The translations under genes and the position numbers were made by a program. Positions 25,463 through 34,921 of a stretch of 64,000 bases of DNA are shown here, piece after piece; within the stretch, counting starts at the first letter, position 1, and every line of letters begins with the position of its first letter. A model generated the notes under the pieces. It was not told the origin of the DNA. It did no database searches and saw nothing but the letters and a program-made list of their open reading frames with translations. Source of the stretch: Massilia oculi (GTDB lineage: Bacteria; Pseudomonadota; Gammaproteobacteria; Burkholderiales; Burkholderiaceae_D); the NCBI RefSeq assembly GCF_003143515.1, contig NZ_CP029343.1, positions 1,612,001 to 1,676,000 of the forward strand, in the 5' to 3' direction.

Positions 25463-27445
25463 TCAGCTCTTGCCGTCGTCGGCTTCGCGCGGTGCGACCG
25501 GCGGTGCCCCTGGCCGGATGGTGGCGGCCAGCACCGCCGCATTCACTGCGGTGGATGCCGACGGCATCGGCAGCGGCATGGTCGAGCCGACGATCACCGC
25601 CGGACCCACGCTGAGAAAGGCGGCGCCGGCCTTCAGCGTGATGTTGGCGCCGGCTTCGATGACGACGTTCATGCCGGCCTTGATGTGCACGGTCTGACCG
25701 GCGTACAGCGCCGACTTCATGCCGCCCTCGACCACCATGTTCAGGGCAGCCTCCTGAGTCGCCGAGCCGCCGGTTTCTTCACGGCGGTCGCCGCCGATCT
25801 TGTAATGGCGGTCGCCGTCGACCTGCTCGATGCTGTCCTTGCCTACCCTGGTGTGGTGGTCGCCGCCGACCCAGGCCAGGGCGTCGCCCTTGATGCGTTG
25901 CTCCAGGTCGCGCGCCGCGTGCATATAGAACTGCTCGGCACCCTTCTTGTCGTCGAAGCGCAGTTCATTGAAGTTAGCGCCGCCCTTCGAGCTGTTCGAC
26001 TTGATGGTCGACCTGGTCTGTTTTGCCGGCAGCGCGTGCGGCGGCATGGCGTCGCCGTTGTAGACGCAGCCCGTCACCAGCGGCCGGTCGGGGTCGCCCT
26101 CGAGGAAGCTGACCACGACTTCCATGCCGACGCGCGGCACGAACATCATGCCCCAGCCCTTGCCGGCCCAGCCCTGCTGCACGCGCACCCAGCACGAGCT
26201 GGTCTCGTCCGACCTGCCGTCGCGGTCCCAGTGGAATTGCACCTTGATGCGGCCATACTGGTCGGTCCAGATCTCTTCGCCGCTTTTGCCCACCACCATG
26301 GCGGTCTGCGGCCCCTGCACCACCGGCTTCTTGGCGCCGGCCGGGGCGCGGTAGGCGTGCTCCTTGCCGATCGCCTCGAACACGGTGCGGAAATCCAAGC
26401 CCTCGTTCGCCCCATCGGTGCGGTAGTCGTTGCCGGTGATTTCGGTTTGTGCGCCCGTGATCAGGAAGGCCCGGTTCTGGTCGCTGCGTGGATGCTCGGC
26501 CAGCGTGAACAGCGCGCCAACCGTCAGGCCACGCGCATTGCCAGTGGCCTCGATGCATTCGCCCTGGCCGTGCAGGGCCTCGATGCGCGCGCGTGCAAAA
26601 GCGTTGCCGACGCCGGCGGCCACATAGCGCCCCGGATAGTCGTAGTGCTCGTAGCGCCGCTGGTCGAACGGAGCCGGAATATTCGCCTTGGCCAGCAGGG
26701 CGCCGCTGGTGCTGGCCGAGGCTTTTTCGAAATCGAAGTCGTTGAGCGTGACGACGCTGGGCTGGATCTCGCCGCCGGGAGCGAAGCGGGTCACGGTCTC
26801 CTTGAGCGGATCGCGCCCCTCCTCTTCGTCACGAAACAGGATGGTTTCGTAGCCGCCCACCGTCTGGTGCGCGCCATAGCCGTCGGCCAGCACCAGTGTA
26901 TGCGCGCCGTCCCGGTGCGCGAAGTAGAAGTAGATGCCTTCTTCTTCCAGCAGGCGGCAGACGAAATTGAAGTCGCTTTCCCGGTACTGCACGCAGTAGG
27001 TGCGAGGCGCCGGTGTGGATGACAGCAGCCCGTCTTTCAGCGAGACCAGCCCGCCGTACTCGGCCACCACCGCCTTGACGATCTCGAGCGCACTCTTGTC
27101 CTGGAAGATGCGGCAATTGGTGGCGCGCGTGAGCAGCCACAGGGCCGGATGCACGACCGCCTGGTAGGACGGCTTGTCGTCGCGCCAGCCCTGGTAGGAG
27201 AACTGGGTGACGATGCCGTGGAAGTGGCGCTGCCCCCCTTCGGCCAGGTCGACGCTGACCGTCAGGTCGGTGCCGAGGACGTCGGCGATGCGGATGTCGC
27301 CGCGCTCCGAGGCGAGCTCGATCCGAAACTCCGACAGCCGGCCCAGCGCTTCGCTGCAGTGCATACGCTTGAACAGGAGGACGTCGGCGCCGAGGACGGT
27401 CTTGACGGAGACCTCGCGTTGGGTTTGGGTGGGCAGGATGGACAT
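25463..27445 (-). CDS. vgrG: T6SS spike protein VgrG (TssI)
   Basis: The 660-residue protein from ATG 27445 has the gp27-like head (VKTVLGADVLLFKRMHCSEALG...), the YCVQYRESDFNFVCRLLEEEGIYF block, and the gp5-like OB domain (TAMVVGKSGEEIWTDQYGRIKVQFHWDRDG). A DUF2345-type beta-helix tail follows (GAEQFYMHAARDLEQRIKGDALAWVGGDHHTRVGKDS). The tail ends with a short Ala/Pro region and no extra effector domain, so cargo must be attached through adaptors or PAAR proteins. No PAAR gene is in the window. The three genes transcribed just before it are effector candidates. Confidence 0.97.
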   Translation of the reverse strand: MSILPTQTQREVSVKTVLGADVLLFKRMHCSEALGRLSEFRIELASERGDIRIADVLGTDLTVSVDLAEGGQRHFHGIVTQFSYQGWRDDKPSYQAVVHPALWLLTRATNCRIFQDKSALEIVKAVVAEYGGLVSLKDGLLSSTPAPRTYCVQYRESDFNFVCRLLEEEGIYFYFAHRDGAHTLVLADGYGAHQTVGGYETILFRDEEEGRDPLKETVTRFAPGGEIQPSVVTLNDFDFEKASASTSGALLAKANIPAPFDQRRYEHYDYPGRYVAAGVGNAFARARIEALHGQGECIEATGNARGLTVGALFTLAEHPRSDQNRAFLITGAQTEITGNDYRTDGANEGLDFRTVFEAIGKEHAYRAPAGAKKPVVQGPQTAMVVGKSGEEIWTDQYGRIKVQFHWDRDGRSDETSSCWVRVQQGWAGKGWGMMFVPRVGMEVVVSFLEGDPDRPLVTGCVYNGDAMPPHALPAKQTRSTIKSNSSKGGANFNELRFDDKKGAEQFYMHAARDLEQRIKGDALAWVGGDHHTRVGKDSIEQVDGDRHYKIGGDRREETGGSATQEAALNMVVEGGMKSALYAGQTVHIKAGMNVVIEAGANITLKAGAAFLSVGPAVIVGSTMPLPMPSASTAVNAAVLAATIRPGAPPVAPREADDGKS

Positions 27446-27604
27446 GGGTTGCGGCTGGGTGTCGAGATTCTTCGCTTCGTGGTGCGGACAAGTTTTCTGG
27501 CTCGCGCAACTCAAGCGCGATCTCGACAAATACGCGGTTCGGCACGCGATGGATGCACCGAACCCTGGACAATTCCTGCACCGCGCAAGGACGGCGCAAC
27601 CGCA

Positions 27605-28678
27605 TTAGCTGGCCGGCTTTGTATAGACGGCTTCCTCGCAGAACAGGCGATAGTTGTCGGCATTCTTCGTCGCCAGCGTCGGCTCCACCTGACCGAGCGT
27701 CGCACAGGCCAGGGTGCCGTACCCGACCTTGCGTTCTTTCTCCTTTTTCGGCAGCGCCTTCCCCGAATGCTGGTAGACGGTATCGGGAAGCATGACGTCG
27801 AGCGTTTTTCCAAGACGGTGCGACAACTCATGAACGACTGCGCCACCGCGCGTGACGTCCATCCTGCTCACCGACGCATCATGCACACGCACCATGCACT
27901 TGCGCGTATTCTCATTGAAGAACATGGCGCCGAAGCCGATCGACTGGTGCGTAGCTCCCTGCGGAGCCGACCACCCCCATTCCGCCGACATACGGACTTC
28001 GCTCGCCATCTGATCGCCTGCAAACTCACGAAGGCGGGTTGTCCAGGCACCGGCAGCACCAGCGCCGATTCCCTCGTAACAGATGCCAACGAGGGTAGAA
28101 TTGGCGTTGGTCAGTATCGTACGCAAGCGCTCCGCCACGATACCGGCCTGGCCGGCCCCGAACCACCGCTCGACGAGCGTACGCGATGCCCCCGCGCGCT
28201 GCTGCGCGATCATCGCTGTACGCAGCCCGCAACGCATGGCTTCCATGGCTTCGCGCCAGGCCGCCATGGTCCATGCGCGCTCGTTCGAGGATGCGAAAGC
28301 CCAGAAGCTTGGCCGGAGAAAGACCCCTCTTGAGGGTTGTGCGGGTGCGTTGAACGTCATGACGAATTCCCGGCACGCCTGCTCATCGAAGCTCGCGCTC
28401 GCATTTGCCCCGCTCAGTCTTTGCAACAACTCGACCGCGCGGCGCCAGTCGGCAATCTCGGGTCGCTGGGCGCCTCCGCCATACGTCTCCACCTTGCGCA
28501 TGCTGAACGCCAACAGCCCATAGTCGAGACGCAGATTGAGCGCAAAGATCTCCGGCTCGCGCATGACGGTGAGCCGGCACGCAGCCCAGTCTGCCGTTTC
28601 GCACGATAGACGACTGATCGTCGCCAAGGCCCGGCCTATGTATCGATATCCCAATCCAAAACTCCTTGTATTGGCCAT
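27605..28678 (-). CDS. Putative T6SS effector: M35-type (aspzincin) metallopeptidase
   Basis: The 357-residue protein starts at ATG 28678. The C-terminal part carries HELSH (283-287) followed by an Asp at 294 and, after a Lys-rich insert, the block YGTLACATL...ATKNADNYRLFCEE (NADNY at 339-343). This combination is the signature of M35 lysine-specific/deuterolysin metallo-endopeptidases, in which two His and one Asp bind zinc. The N-terminal ~190 residues are unknown and may be a delivery region. There is no signal peptide, which fits export through the T6SS. It lies directly before vgrG in the transcript. No immunity gene is obvious, so the target may be eukaryotic or an envelope protein. Confidence 0.7.
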   Translation of the reverse strand: MANTRSFGLGYRYIGRALATISRLSCETADWAACRLTVMREPEIFALNLRLDYGLLAFSMRKVETYGGGAQRPEIADWRRAVELLQRLSGANASASFDEQACREFVMTFNAPAQPSRGVFLRPSFWAFASSNERAWTMAAWREAMEAMRCGLRTAMIAQQRAGASRTLVERWFGAGQAGIVAERLRTILTNANSTLVGICYEGIGAGAAGAWTTRLREFAGDQMASEVRMSAEWGWSAPQGATHQSIGFGAMFFNENTRKCMVRVHDASVSRMDVTRGGAVVHELSHRLGKTLDVMLPDTVYQHSGKALPKKEKERKVGYGTLACATLGQVEPTLATKNADNYRLFCEEAVYTKPAS

Positions 28679-28726
28679 CGGCGCGTGCCGATGCTGTGCC
28701 TGAAGCACGATCTGGGTGCCCGCATC

Positions 28727-29899
28727 TCAGAATCGGGGAAAGGACTTGGGCACGCTACGCATGCCGCGCGCCAGTTCGTAGCGCCGCCAGGCTTCCTGGT
28801 TCGAGACGACTGGATCTCCCCTGTAGTCATTCATGCGCCAGTCGCCGTCCCAGGGTGCGGTGACTCGCCGGCCATTGACGTAAAACTTGACGACGTTTGA
28901 AAGGGGGAACTCCGTACTTTTCCAATAGCGGTGACAAAACACCAGCTCCGATGTCGTGATCGCGAGGAACTCGCTGTCGCCGGCGAGCGGTTGCTTCATC
29001 GCCACCCTCCCAAGATCCCCGAGGCGATCGAGCACAAAATGGACCTTGGCATTGACTGCTGTATATCCAGACAAAGACGCCACCATGGCGATGCCACCCT
29101 TGCACGCCCGGCGCACGCTCTTGACCATGCGCGCATGCGCCCATAGATGCTGTTCGATACGCCTGTCCCTCGGATTGTCTATCTCGTTCATTCGCTGGAC
29201 CCGATCCGCCGATACCTGCCTGTCCTTCCTCAGTCTTGCCGTGTCCATCTCGAGCGCGGTCACAGGATTCAGTCGCGATGCCATCAAGCTCGTGACATGC
29301 GCCTGTCGGGTGCCCTGAAGGATCGGCGGGCGGTGGGGCGCGAGCACACCGGGATTGGCGATGCTGTCCTGGATGACTGTCTCCGCCCGCGCCGCGGTCG
29401 TTCCCAGGACACCTCTGCCGTTCCACTGCCGGCCAAACGCCGCGCCATTACCGATCTTCGCGGTGTTATTGAGATCGTCGCAGATGCGTGCGCCCTGCCC
29501 GACATATGGCGCCCCTCCGCGCGCCAGGGCGGCGCCATAAAGCAGATCCATGAAATCGCCAGGCAGCATTTGCGCATACTCCTGTGCGAACGTAGTACCG
29601 AAGTCAGCCGCCGGATCGAGCACCGCCTCGATATCGCCGCCCGGTATGAGGTCCGGATAGTGGAAGGCAATATAGTCGATCACTTTCCGGTACTTCTGGC
29701 GCTTTTCGGGCGAGATGCGCGCGATCGACTGGATCACCTCGCGCGGCCGCACCGCAGTGCCGGCGACCACGTCGCGCAAGGGCTGCAGCTCGCTGGTGAA
29801 GACGCGATTACCGAATACCGCGCCCGCATCGCGCGCCAGGCGATCGAACTCGTCCATGGAAAAACGGAGCTCTGCGCCCCCGATATTCAAGCGTGCCAT
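28727..29899 (-). CDS. Hypothetical protein in the T6SS effector region (390 aa)
   Basis: I do not recognise this protein. The N-terminal ~130 residues are mixed (ISPEKRQKYRKVIDYIAFHYPDLIPGG). A central Arg-rich helical stretch (RLRKDRQVSADRVQRMNEIDNPRDRR) leads to a C-terminal beta-rich module (FLAITTSELVFCHRYW...VKFYVNGRRVTAPWDGDWRM). A Gly/Ala hydrophobic patch (GGIAMVASLSGYTAVNAKVHFVL) is too weak for a membrane helix. There is no signal peptide. Position between two putative effector genes and upstream of vgrG suggests a third effector, an adaptor or a partner. Its length is too great for a typical immunity protein. Confidence 0.6.
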   Translation of the reverse strand: MARLNIGGAELRFSMDEFDRLARDAGAVFGNRVFTSELQPLRDVVAGTAVRPREVIQSIARISPEKRQKYRKVIDYIAFHYPDLIPGGDIEAVLDPAADFGTTFAQEYAQMLPGDFMDLLYGAALARGGAPYVGQGARICDDLNNTAKIGNGAAFGRQWNGRGVLGTTAARAETVIQDSIANPGVLAPHRPPILQGTRQAHVTSLMASRLNPVTALEMDTARLRKDRQVSADRVQRMNEIDNPRDRRIEQHLWAHARMVKSVRRACKGGIAMVASLSGYTAVNAKVHFVLDRLGDLGRVAMKQPLAGDSEFLAITTSELVFCHRYWKSTEFPLSNVVKFYVNGRRVTAPWDGDWRMNDYRGDPVVSNQEAWRRYELARGMRSVPKSFPRF

Positions 29900-29965
29900 C
29901 GTGTGAGTTCCTGTTAGTGAATTGGACGCAGCGGCCTGCGCATCGACGATCGATTCCGCCAGGCC

Positions 29966-31129
29966 TCATGGGCCCATCACCGTCGGCCAATGCGGCACGC
30001 CGGGGGCCGTCAGCTTGGGCGGGCTCGTTGTCAGGACCGGGGTGGCATCGCCCGGCTCCTTGCCGTGCGCATGGTAAATGGCCGACGCCCGGAAATATTT
30101 CTGGTTGGCCCTGATATCCGCAGCGGCGAGCGCGTTGTTCAGCACCACGCCTTGATATTCCAGGAAGCTGAGCACACGGTAGAACTCGTTTCTTCCACTT
30201 TTGTAATGCCCGGTCTTGCTGGTGATGTAGCGCAGCCTCCCAGCAATGCAACACAGTTCGCCACCGCATTGCACGGGGCCTCCGGCGAAGAAGCTGGAAT
30301 GATGAAACATGTTCACGATATGGGAATTGGCATACAGGCGATTGTCGAAACCGAGCACAAAGATCGCCCACCCGTGTCCGGAAAAAGCCGTCTCGCGACT
30401 GCTGGTGTCGAACAGATTGCCGCTGGCGTCATGGATCCGACCGTTCTGGATCGTCAGGGCATACGATTCCCGTTGCGTTTCATCGCAATACGTCACGCCA
30501 TGCCTTAACGCATCGACATTCGCACTGTTGCCGCCGCCAAGATACATCCCGGTCGGGTCATCTTCCATATTGATCAGGAAGACACGGTCCACGAACGCGC
30601 CGATGCTGAGCAATCCGCCGTGGGCACGGTAGACCTGGTACCGTAGCTCCGCCGTCCCGGCAATCGTCGGCCCCCAATGCCTGGCCTGCATTTCGCGTGC
30701 ATAGTGGCTATCGAGGCTGTTGCCGACCCTGGGTACGTCGCGTGCGCCAGCGCCATGGCGTTGCAGTAGTTCTCGTCCAAACGCCAACAGCGGCACAGGA
30801 ATAGTCGCGACTGCGTCGCCAGAAGACGATTGCTCGTTCCTGAACAAGTCATTGGTAATCTGGACGAACACTGGCTTTGTGCTATCGAGAACAGAGAGGA
30901 TTGTCGCCTGACTGGCACGTTCCCGGCGAGCATTCGCGGTCAACCAGGAGATGCATCCGCGTCTCAGGCGTCTTACTGCGTCGAGCTTTGCGGGCAGGTC
31001 ATGCGCTGCATTCTGTACTGCCCGAAGTGCACCCTTGATTTCTTGAAAATCCGACTTTGTCTTGAAGATGCGCCCGACTCCACTTCGTCCAGTCAGCGAA
31101 TCGAATTGCGCGACGGTAGGTATATTCAT
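29966..31129 (-). CDS. Putative T6SS effector with HSSF/GHY domain (IQM-like)
   Basis: The 387-residue protein has a C-terminal module with IFVLGFDNRLYANSH (~256-270), HHSSFFAGG (276-284), an AGRLRYI strand and SKTGHY (304-309), then a helix (FYRVLSFLEYQGVVL). This pattern recalls the conserved C-terminal block of plant IQ-motif (IQM) proteins and similar stand-alone bacterial proteins (HSSFLAGG...AGxL...SGHY). Its biochemical activity is unknown to me. The N-terminal ~150 residues are helical and Arg-rich. No signal peptide is present, and it lies between clpV and the other effector-region genes, so delivery by the T6SS is the best inference. Confidence 0.55.
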   Translation of the reverse strand: MNIPTVAQFDSLTGRSGVGRIFKTKSDFQEIKGALRAVQNAAHDLPAKLDAVRRLRRGCISWLTANARRERASQATILSVLDSTKPVFVQITNDLFRNEQSSSGDAVATIPVPLLAFGRELLQRHGAGARDVPRVGNSLDSHYAREMQARHWGPTIAGTAELRYQVYRAHGGLLSIGAFVDRVFLINMEDDPTGMYLGGGNSANVDALRHGVTYCDETQRESYALTIQNGRIHDASGNLFDTSSRETAFSGHGWAIFVLGFDNRLYANSHIVNMFHHSSFFAGGPVQCGGELCCIAGRLRYITSKTGHYKSGRNEFYRVLSFLEYQGVVLNNALAAADIRANQKYFRASAIYHAHGKEPGDATPVLTTSPPKLTAPGVPHWPTVMGP

Positions 31130-31132
31130 GTT

Positions 31133-33885
31133 TTACTCACTGATTGAAGCCGCCGGGCCATCGTTCGACGCTTGCGGCTGATTCACTGCAAGCCGGGGAC
31201 GCGCACCGCCATCGACGACATACGAGAACTCGCCGTTGCAGACATCGATGCGCACACCGCCGATCGTACAGTCCTGGATCATCGACGAGAGGAATACACT
31301 CGACATATCCGGCAGCATCGTATTGGTCAGGATCGCGTCGATCATGCGTCCACCGGACTCGCTCTCGGTACAGCGCGACACCACCAGCTCGACCACATCG
31401 TCGCCATATGCGAACGGAATCCTGTAGCGGGCCTCGATCCGCCCCTTGATACGCTCCAGTTGCAGCCGCACGATCTCCCCAGCATCGCATCAGTCAGCGG
31501 GTAATACGGAATCGTCACCAGCCGCCCCAGCAGCGCCGGCGGAAACACCTCCAGCAGCGGCTTGCGCAGGGCGCCAGCCATGCTGTCGGGATCCGGCACT
31601 TGCTCCGGCGTGCTGCACAGGCGCGAGATCAATTCGGTGCCGGTATTGGTGGTCAGGATGATGAGCGTGTTCTTGAAGTCGATGAACCGCCCTTCCCCAT
31701 CTTCCATATAACCCTTGTCGAACACCTGGAAGAACATCTCGTGCACGTCGGGATGCGCTTTCTCCACTTCGTCGAGCAGCACCACCGAATAGGGACGGCG
31801 GCGCACAGCCTCGGTCAGCACCCCGCCTTCGCCGTAGCCGACATAACCCGGCGGCGCGCCTTTCAGGGTCGATACCGTGTGCGCTTCCTGGAACTCGCTC
31901 ATATTGATCGTGATGAGGTTCTGCTCGCCTCCATACAGCGCTTCGGCCAGCGCCAGCGCGGTCTCGGTCTTGCCCACGCCCGAGGTGCCGGCCAGCAGGA
32001 ACACGCCCACCGGCTTGTTCGGGTTGTCCAGGCCCGCGCGCGCGGTCTGGATGCGGCGCGCGATCATCTCCATCGCATGGTCCTGGCCGATCACGCGCCG
32101 GGCCAGGATGGTGCCGATGTTCAGGATCGTCTCCATCTCGTTGCGCGCCATGCGGCCGACCGGGATGCCGGTCCAGTCGCCGACCACCGCCGCCACTGCC
32201 TGGTAGTCGACCGTCGGCAGGATGAGCGGCGTCTCGCCCTGGAGTTCGGCCAACTGCGCCTGCACCACGCTCAGCCGCTCTTTCAACAGGCTGCGCCGCT
32301 CTTCGTCCTGCGCCACGACATTGCCGTCGACCGGCAAGGCGCCATCGCGCAGCCGGGCGCGCAGCGCCAGCAGCTCGTCGACCAGTTCGCGTTCCCCGGC
32401 CCAGCGCCGCTCGAGCGCAGCCAGCCGCTCGTGCTCCTGGCCCAGCGCGACCTCGGCCTCGCGGGCACGCGCGCCGACCTCGAAGCCGATCGCGCCTTCG
32501 CGCCGGATGATGCCCATCTCGACCTCCAGCGCCTCGATGCGCTTGCGGCTGTCGTCGACTTCGGCCGGGGTGGCGTGCAGGCTCACCGCCACGCGCGCGC
32601 AGGCGGTGTCGAGCAGGCTCACGGCCTTGTCGGGCAGCTGGCGCGCCGGGATGTAGCGATGCGACAGCTTCACCGCCGCCTCCAATGCCTCGTCCAGGAT
32701 CTGCACCCGGTGGTGCTGTTCCATGGTCGAGGCCACGCCGCGCATCATGCGGATCGCCCGTTCCTCGTCCGGCTCATCGACCTGGATGCTCTGGAAGCGG
32801 CGAGTCAGCGCCGGGTCTTTCTCGATGTGCTTCTTGTATTCGGCGAACGTGGTGGCGCCGATGGTGCGCAGGGTGCCGCGCGCCAGCGCGGGTTTTAGCA
32901 GGTTGGCGGCGTCGCCGGTGCCGGCCGCGCCGCCGGCGCCGACCAGGGTATGGGTCTCGTCGATGAACAGGATCACCGGCTTCTCGCTGGCCTGAACGTC
33001 GTCGATCACCGACCGCAGGCGCTGCTCGAATTCGCCCTTCATGCTGGCGCCAGCCTGCAACAGGCCGACGTCCAGCGCCAGCAGGCGCACCTCCGTCAGG
33101 CTCGGCGGCACGTCGCCGCGCGCGATGCGCTGGGCGAAGCCCTCGACCACCGCGGTCTTGCCCACGCCCGCCTCGCCGATCATGATCGGATTGTTCTGGC
33201 GGCGCCGCATCAGGATGTCGACCATCTGCCGGATCTCGTCGTCGCGCCCGACGATCGGGTCCATCGTGCCGCTCCTGGCCTGCTCGGTCAGGTCGGTCGT
33301 GAATTTCTTGAGCGCTTCCTGCCTGCCCATCTGGGCCGGGGCGAGCGCGCCCGATGCTTCGCCCGGGGCGCCGGATGCCTCGAAGCCGTCGCTGGCGCCC
33401 AGATTCGCTTCGGGCGACTCCTTCAACAGCGACGCGAAGCGCTCGGACAGGTCGTCGGCCTTGATGCGTTCGAACTGGCGGCTGACCGCGTATAGCGCGT
33501 TGCGCAGGTTCGCGGTCTTGAGCATGCCGAACAGCAGGTGGCCGCTGCGCACCTGGGATTCGCCGAACATCAGGGTGGCATACACCCAGGCCCGCTCGAC
33601 GGTCTCTTCCAGCTGCGACGACAGGTCGGTGACCGACGTCGCGCCGCGCGGCAGGCGGTCGAGCGCGGCCGTCAGGTCGCGCGCCAGCACGGCGGCATCG
33701 AGTTCATAGTGGCGCACCAGGCGGTGCACGTCGGAATCCTGCAACTGCAGGATCTGGTGCAGCCAGTGCACCATCTCGACGTAGGGATTGGCGCGCAGTT
33801 TGCAGAACACCGTGCTGCCTTCGATCGCGCGGTAGCACAGGGCATTGAGTTTTCCAAACAGCGCGACACGGCTGATTTCGGCCAT
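31133..33885 (-). CDS. clpV: T6SS ATPase ClpV (TssH), broken by a one-base frameshift near its 3' end
   Basis: From ATG 33885 the protein shows a ClpV N-domain, first AAA+ site (GEAGVGKT), a middle coiled region, second AAA+ site (GTSGVGKT) and the Clp C-terminal domain. At the C-run 31477-31480 the frame fails: translation runs LTDAML then into unlike residues to a stop at 31342. The correct continuation ([10 protein letters not shown]...[28 protein letters not shown]) sits in another frame ending at 31133. Adding one G in the GGGG run restores a full ~917-residue ClpV. ClpV recycles contracted TssBC sheaths. Either a sequencing error or a real mutation or slippage site explains this. Confidence 0.92.
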
Positions 33886-33904
33886 ATTCGTTTCTTTCGC
33901 AAGG

Positions 33905-34921
33905 TCAGCCCGCGTGGGCCGGATTGATCAATAGCTGGCGGGCGTCGCGCTCGGCCGGGCCGCTGGCGAGCCAGGTGCTCCAGCCGAGCTGCCTGCCGCC
34001 CAGCGCAAGCCGCGGTACTTCTTCACGCCTGAGCACCAGGCGCAGGTCCCAGTCGAGCGCCAGGCCGGCATAGCTGTGTACCCAGTCGACCAGGCGGCGC
34101 AGGCTGGCGCCGCCCGGCAGCATGCGCTGGTAGCCGGCGTAATCGAGCGGCCCGATCACCAGGCGGAACTTGTGCTGGCGGTCCCAGACCCGGGTGCCGA
34201 GCACCGTGGACGCGCCGAGGCGGTTGCCGCGCTCGCGCGCGCCCATGCGACTCTGGACCTCGGACGGGATCGGCATCCAGTGGCCGACGAATTGCTCGAG
34301 TTCGACCGGCGCCCCGAAGTAGGCCCGCAGGATTGCCACCAGCCCCGAGGCCGGGCGGCGCCCATTGGCCATCAGGCCGGCGAAGTGCAGCTTGGCGAAG
34401 TCGCCGATGTCGTCGCGCTCGCGCAGCGCCGGCGTGCCGATGCCGAACAGGCTGCCGACGTAGTCGCCGAAACGGTCGCCGTCTGGCCGGTCCAGGCTGA
34501 TTGCCGGATCGGCGCTGGCGCGGGCGCGGTAGAACAGCGACACCATCCGGTGGTGGAACACGTCCAGGAACGCGACCAGGGTGGGGTCGCCGTGGTTGCG
34601 CATGCGCTCGCGGGCATATTCTGTGATGTGCAGCGGCAGCGGTCCGTTGGCGCCGAGCAGGCCCGTGAAGTTCACCGTCAGGCGCGGGCGCGTGCCGGCA
34701 TTGCGCCCTTCCCCGGCCGGCGTCACGCCAGCCAGCGCGCCTGGCTCGAAGCCGAGCGACGGATCCTGGCCGAAGCGCACGGCGTCGTCACGTGGCCGCA
34801 GCGAGGCCCCAATGCGCGGCTGGTCCGGGTGGGCGTTCTCCAGCAGGCGCAAGGCCTGGTAGAAGTCCATGCCGGCCCCGCGCCGCTCGATACGTCGTTG
34901 CGTCTCTACAGGATCGCGCAT
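33905..34921 (-). CDS. tssG: T6SS baseplate protein TssG
   Basis: The 338-residue protein matches the ImpH/TssG family: MDFYQALRLLENAHPDQPRIG near the start, FTGLLGANGPLPLHITEYARER (~89-110), FHHRMVSLFYRA, and LRAYFGAPVELEQFVGHWMPI. It forms the baseplate wedge with TssF and TssE. It starts 15 nt before the TssF stop, so the two genes overlap. It ends 19 nt before clpV. Confidence 0.96.
   Translation of the reverse strand: MRDPVETQRRIERRGAGMDFYQALRLLENAHPDQPRIGASLRPRDDAVRFGQDPSLGFEPGALAGVTPAGEGRNAGTRPRLTVNFTGLLGANGPLPLHITEYARERMRNHGDPTLVAFLDVFHHRMVSLFYRARASADPAISLDRPDGDRFGDYVGSLFGIGTPALRERDDIGDFAKLHFAGLMANGRRPASGLVAILRAYFGAPVELEQFVGHWMPIPSEVQSRMGARERGNRLGASTVLGTRVWDRQHKFRLVIGPLDYAGYQRMLPGGASLRRLVDWVHSYAGLALDWDLRLVLRREEVPRLALGGRQLGWSTWLASGPAERDARQLLINPAHAG

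Noticed and set aside
28727-29899. Immunity protein for the neighbouring effectors
   Set aside because: At 390 residues with a basic helical centre and no signal peptide or membrane segment it does not look like a typical immunity protein.
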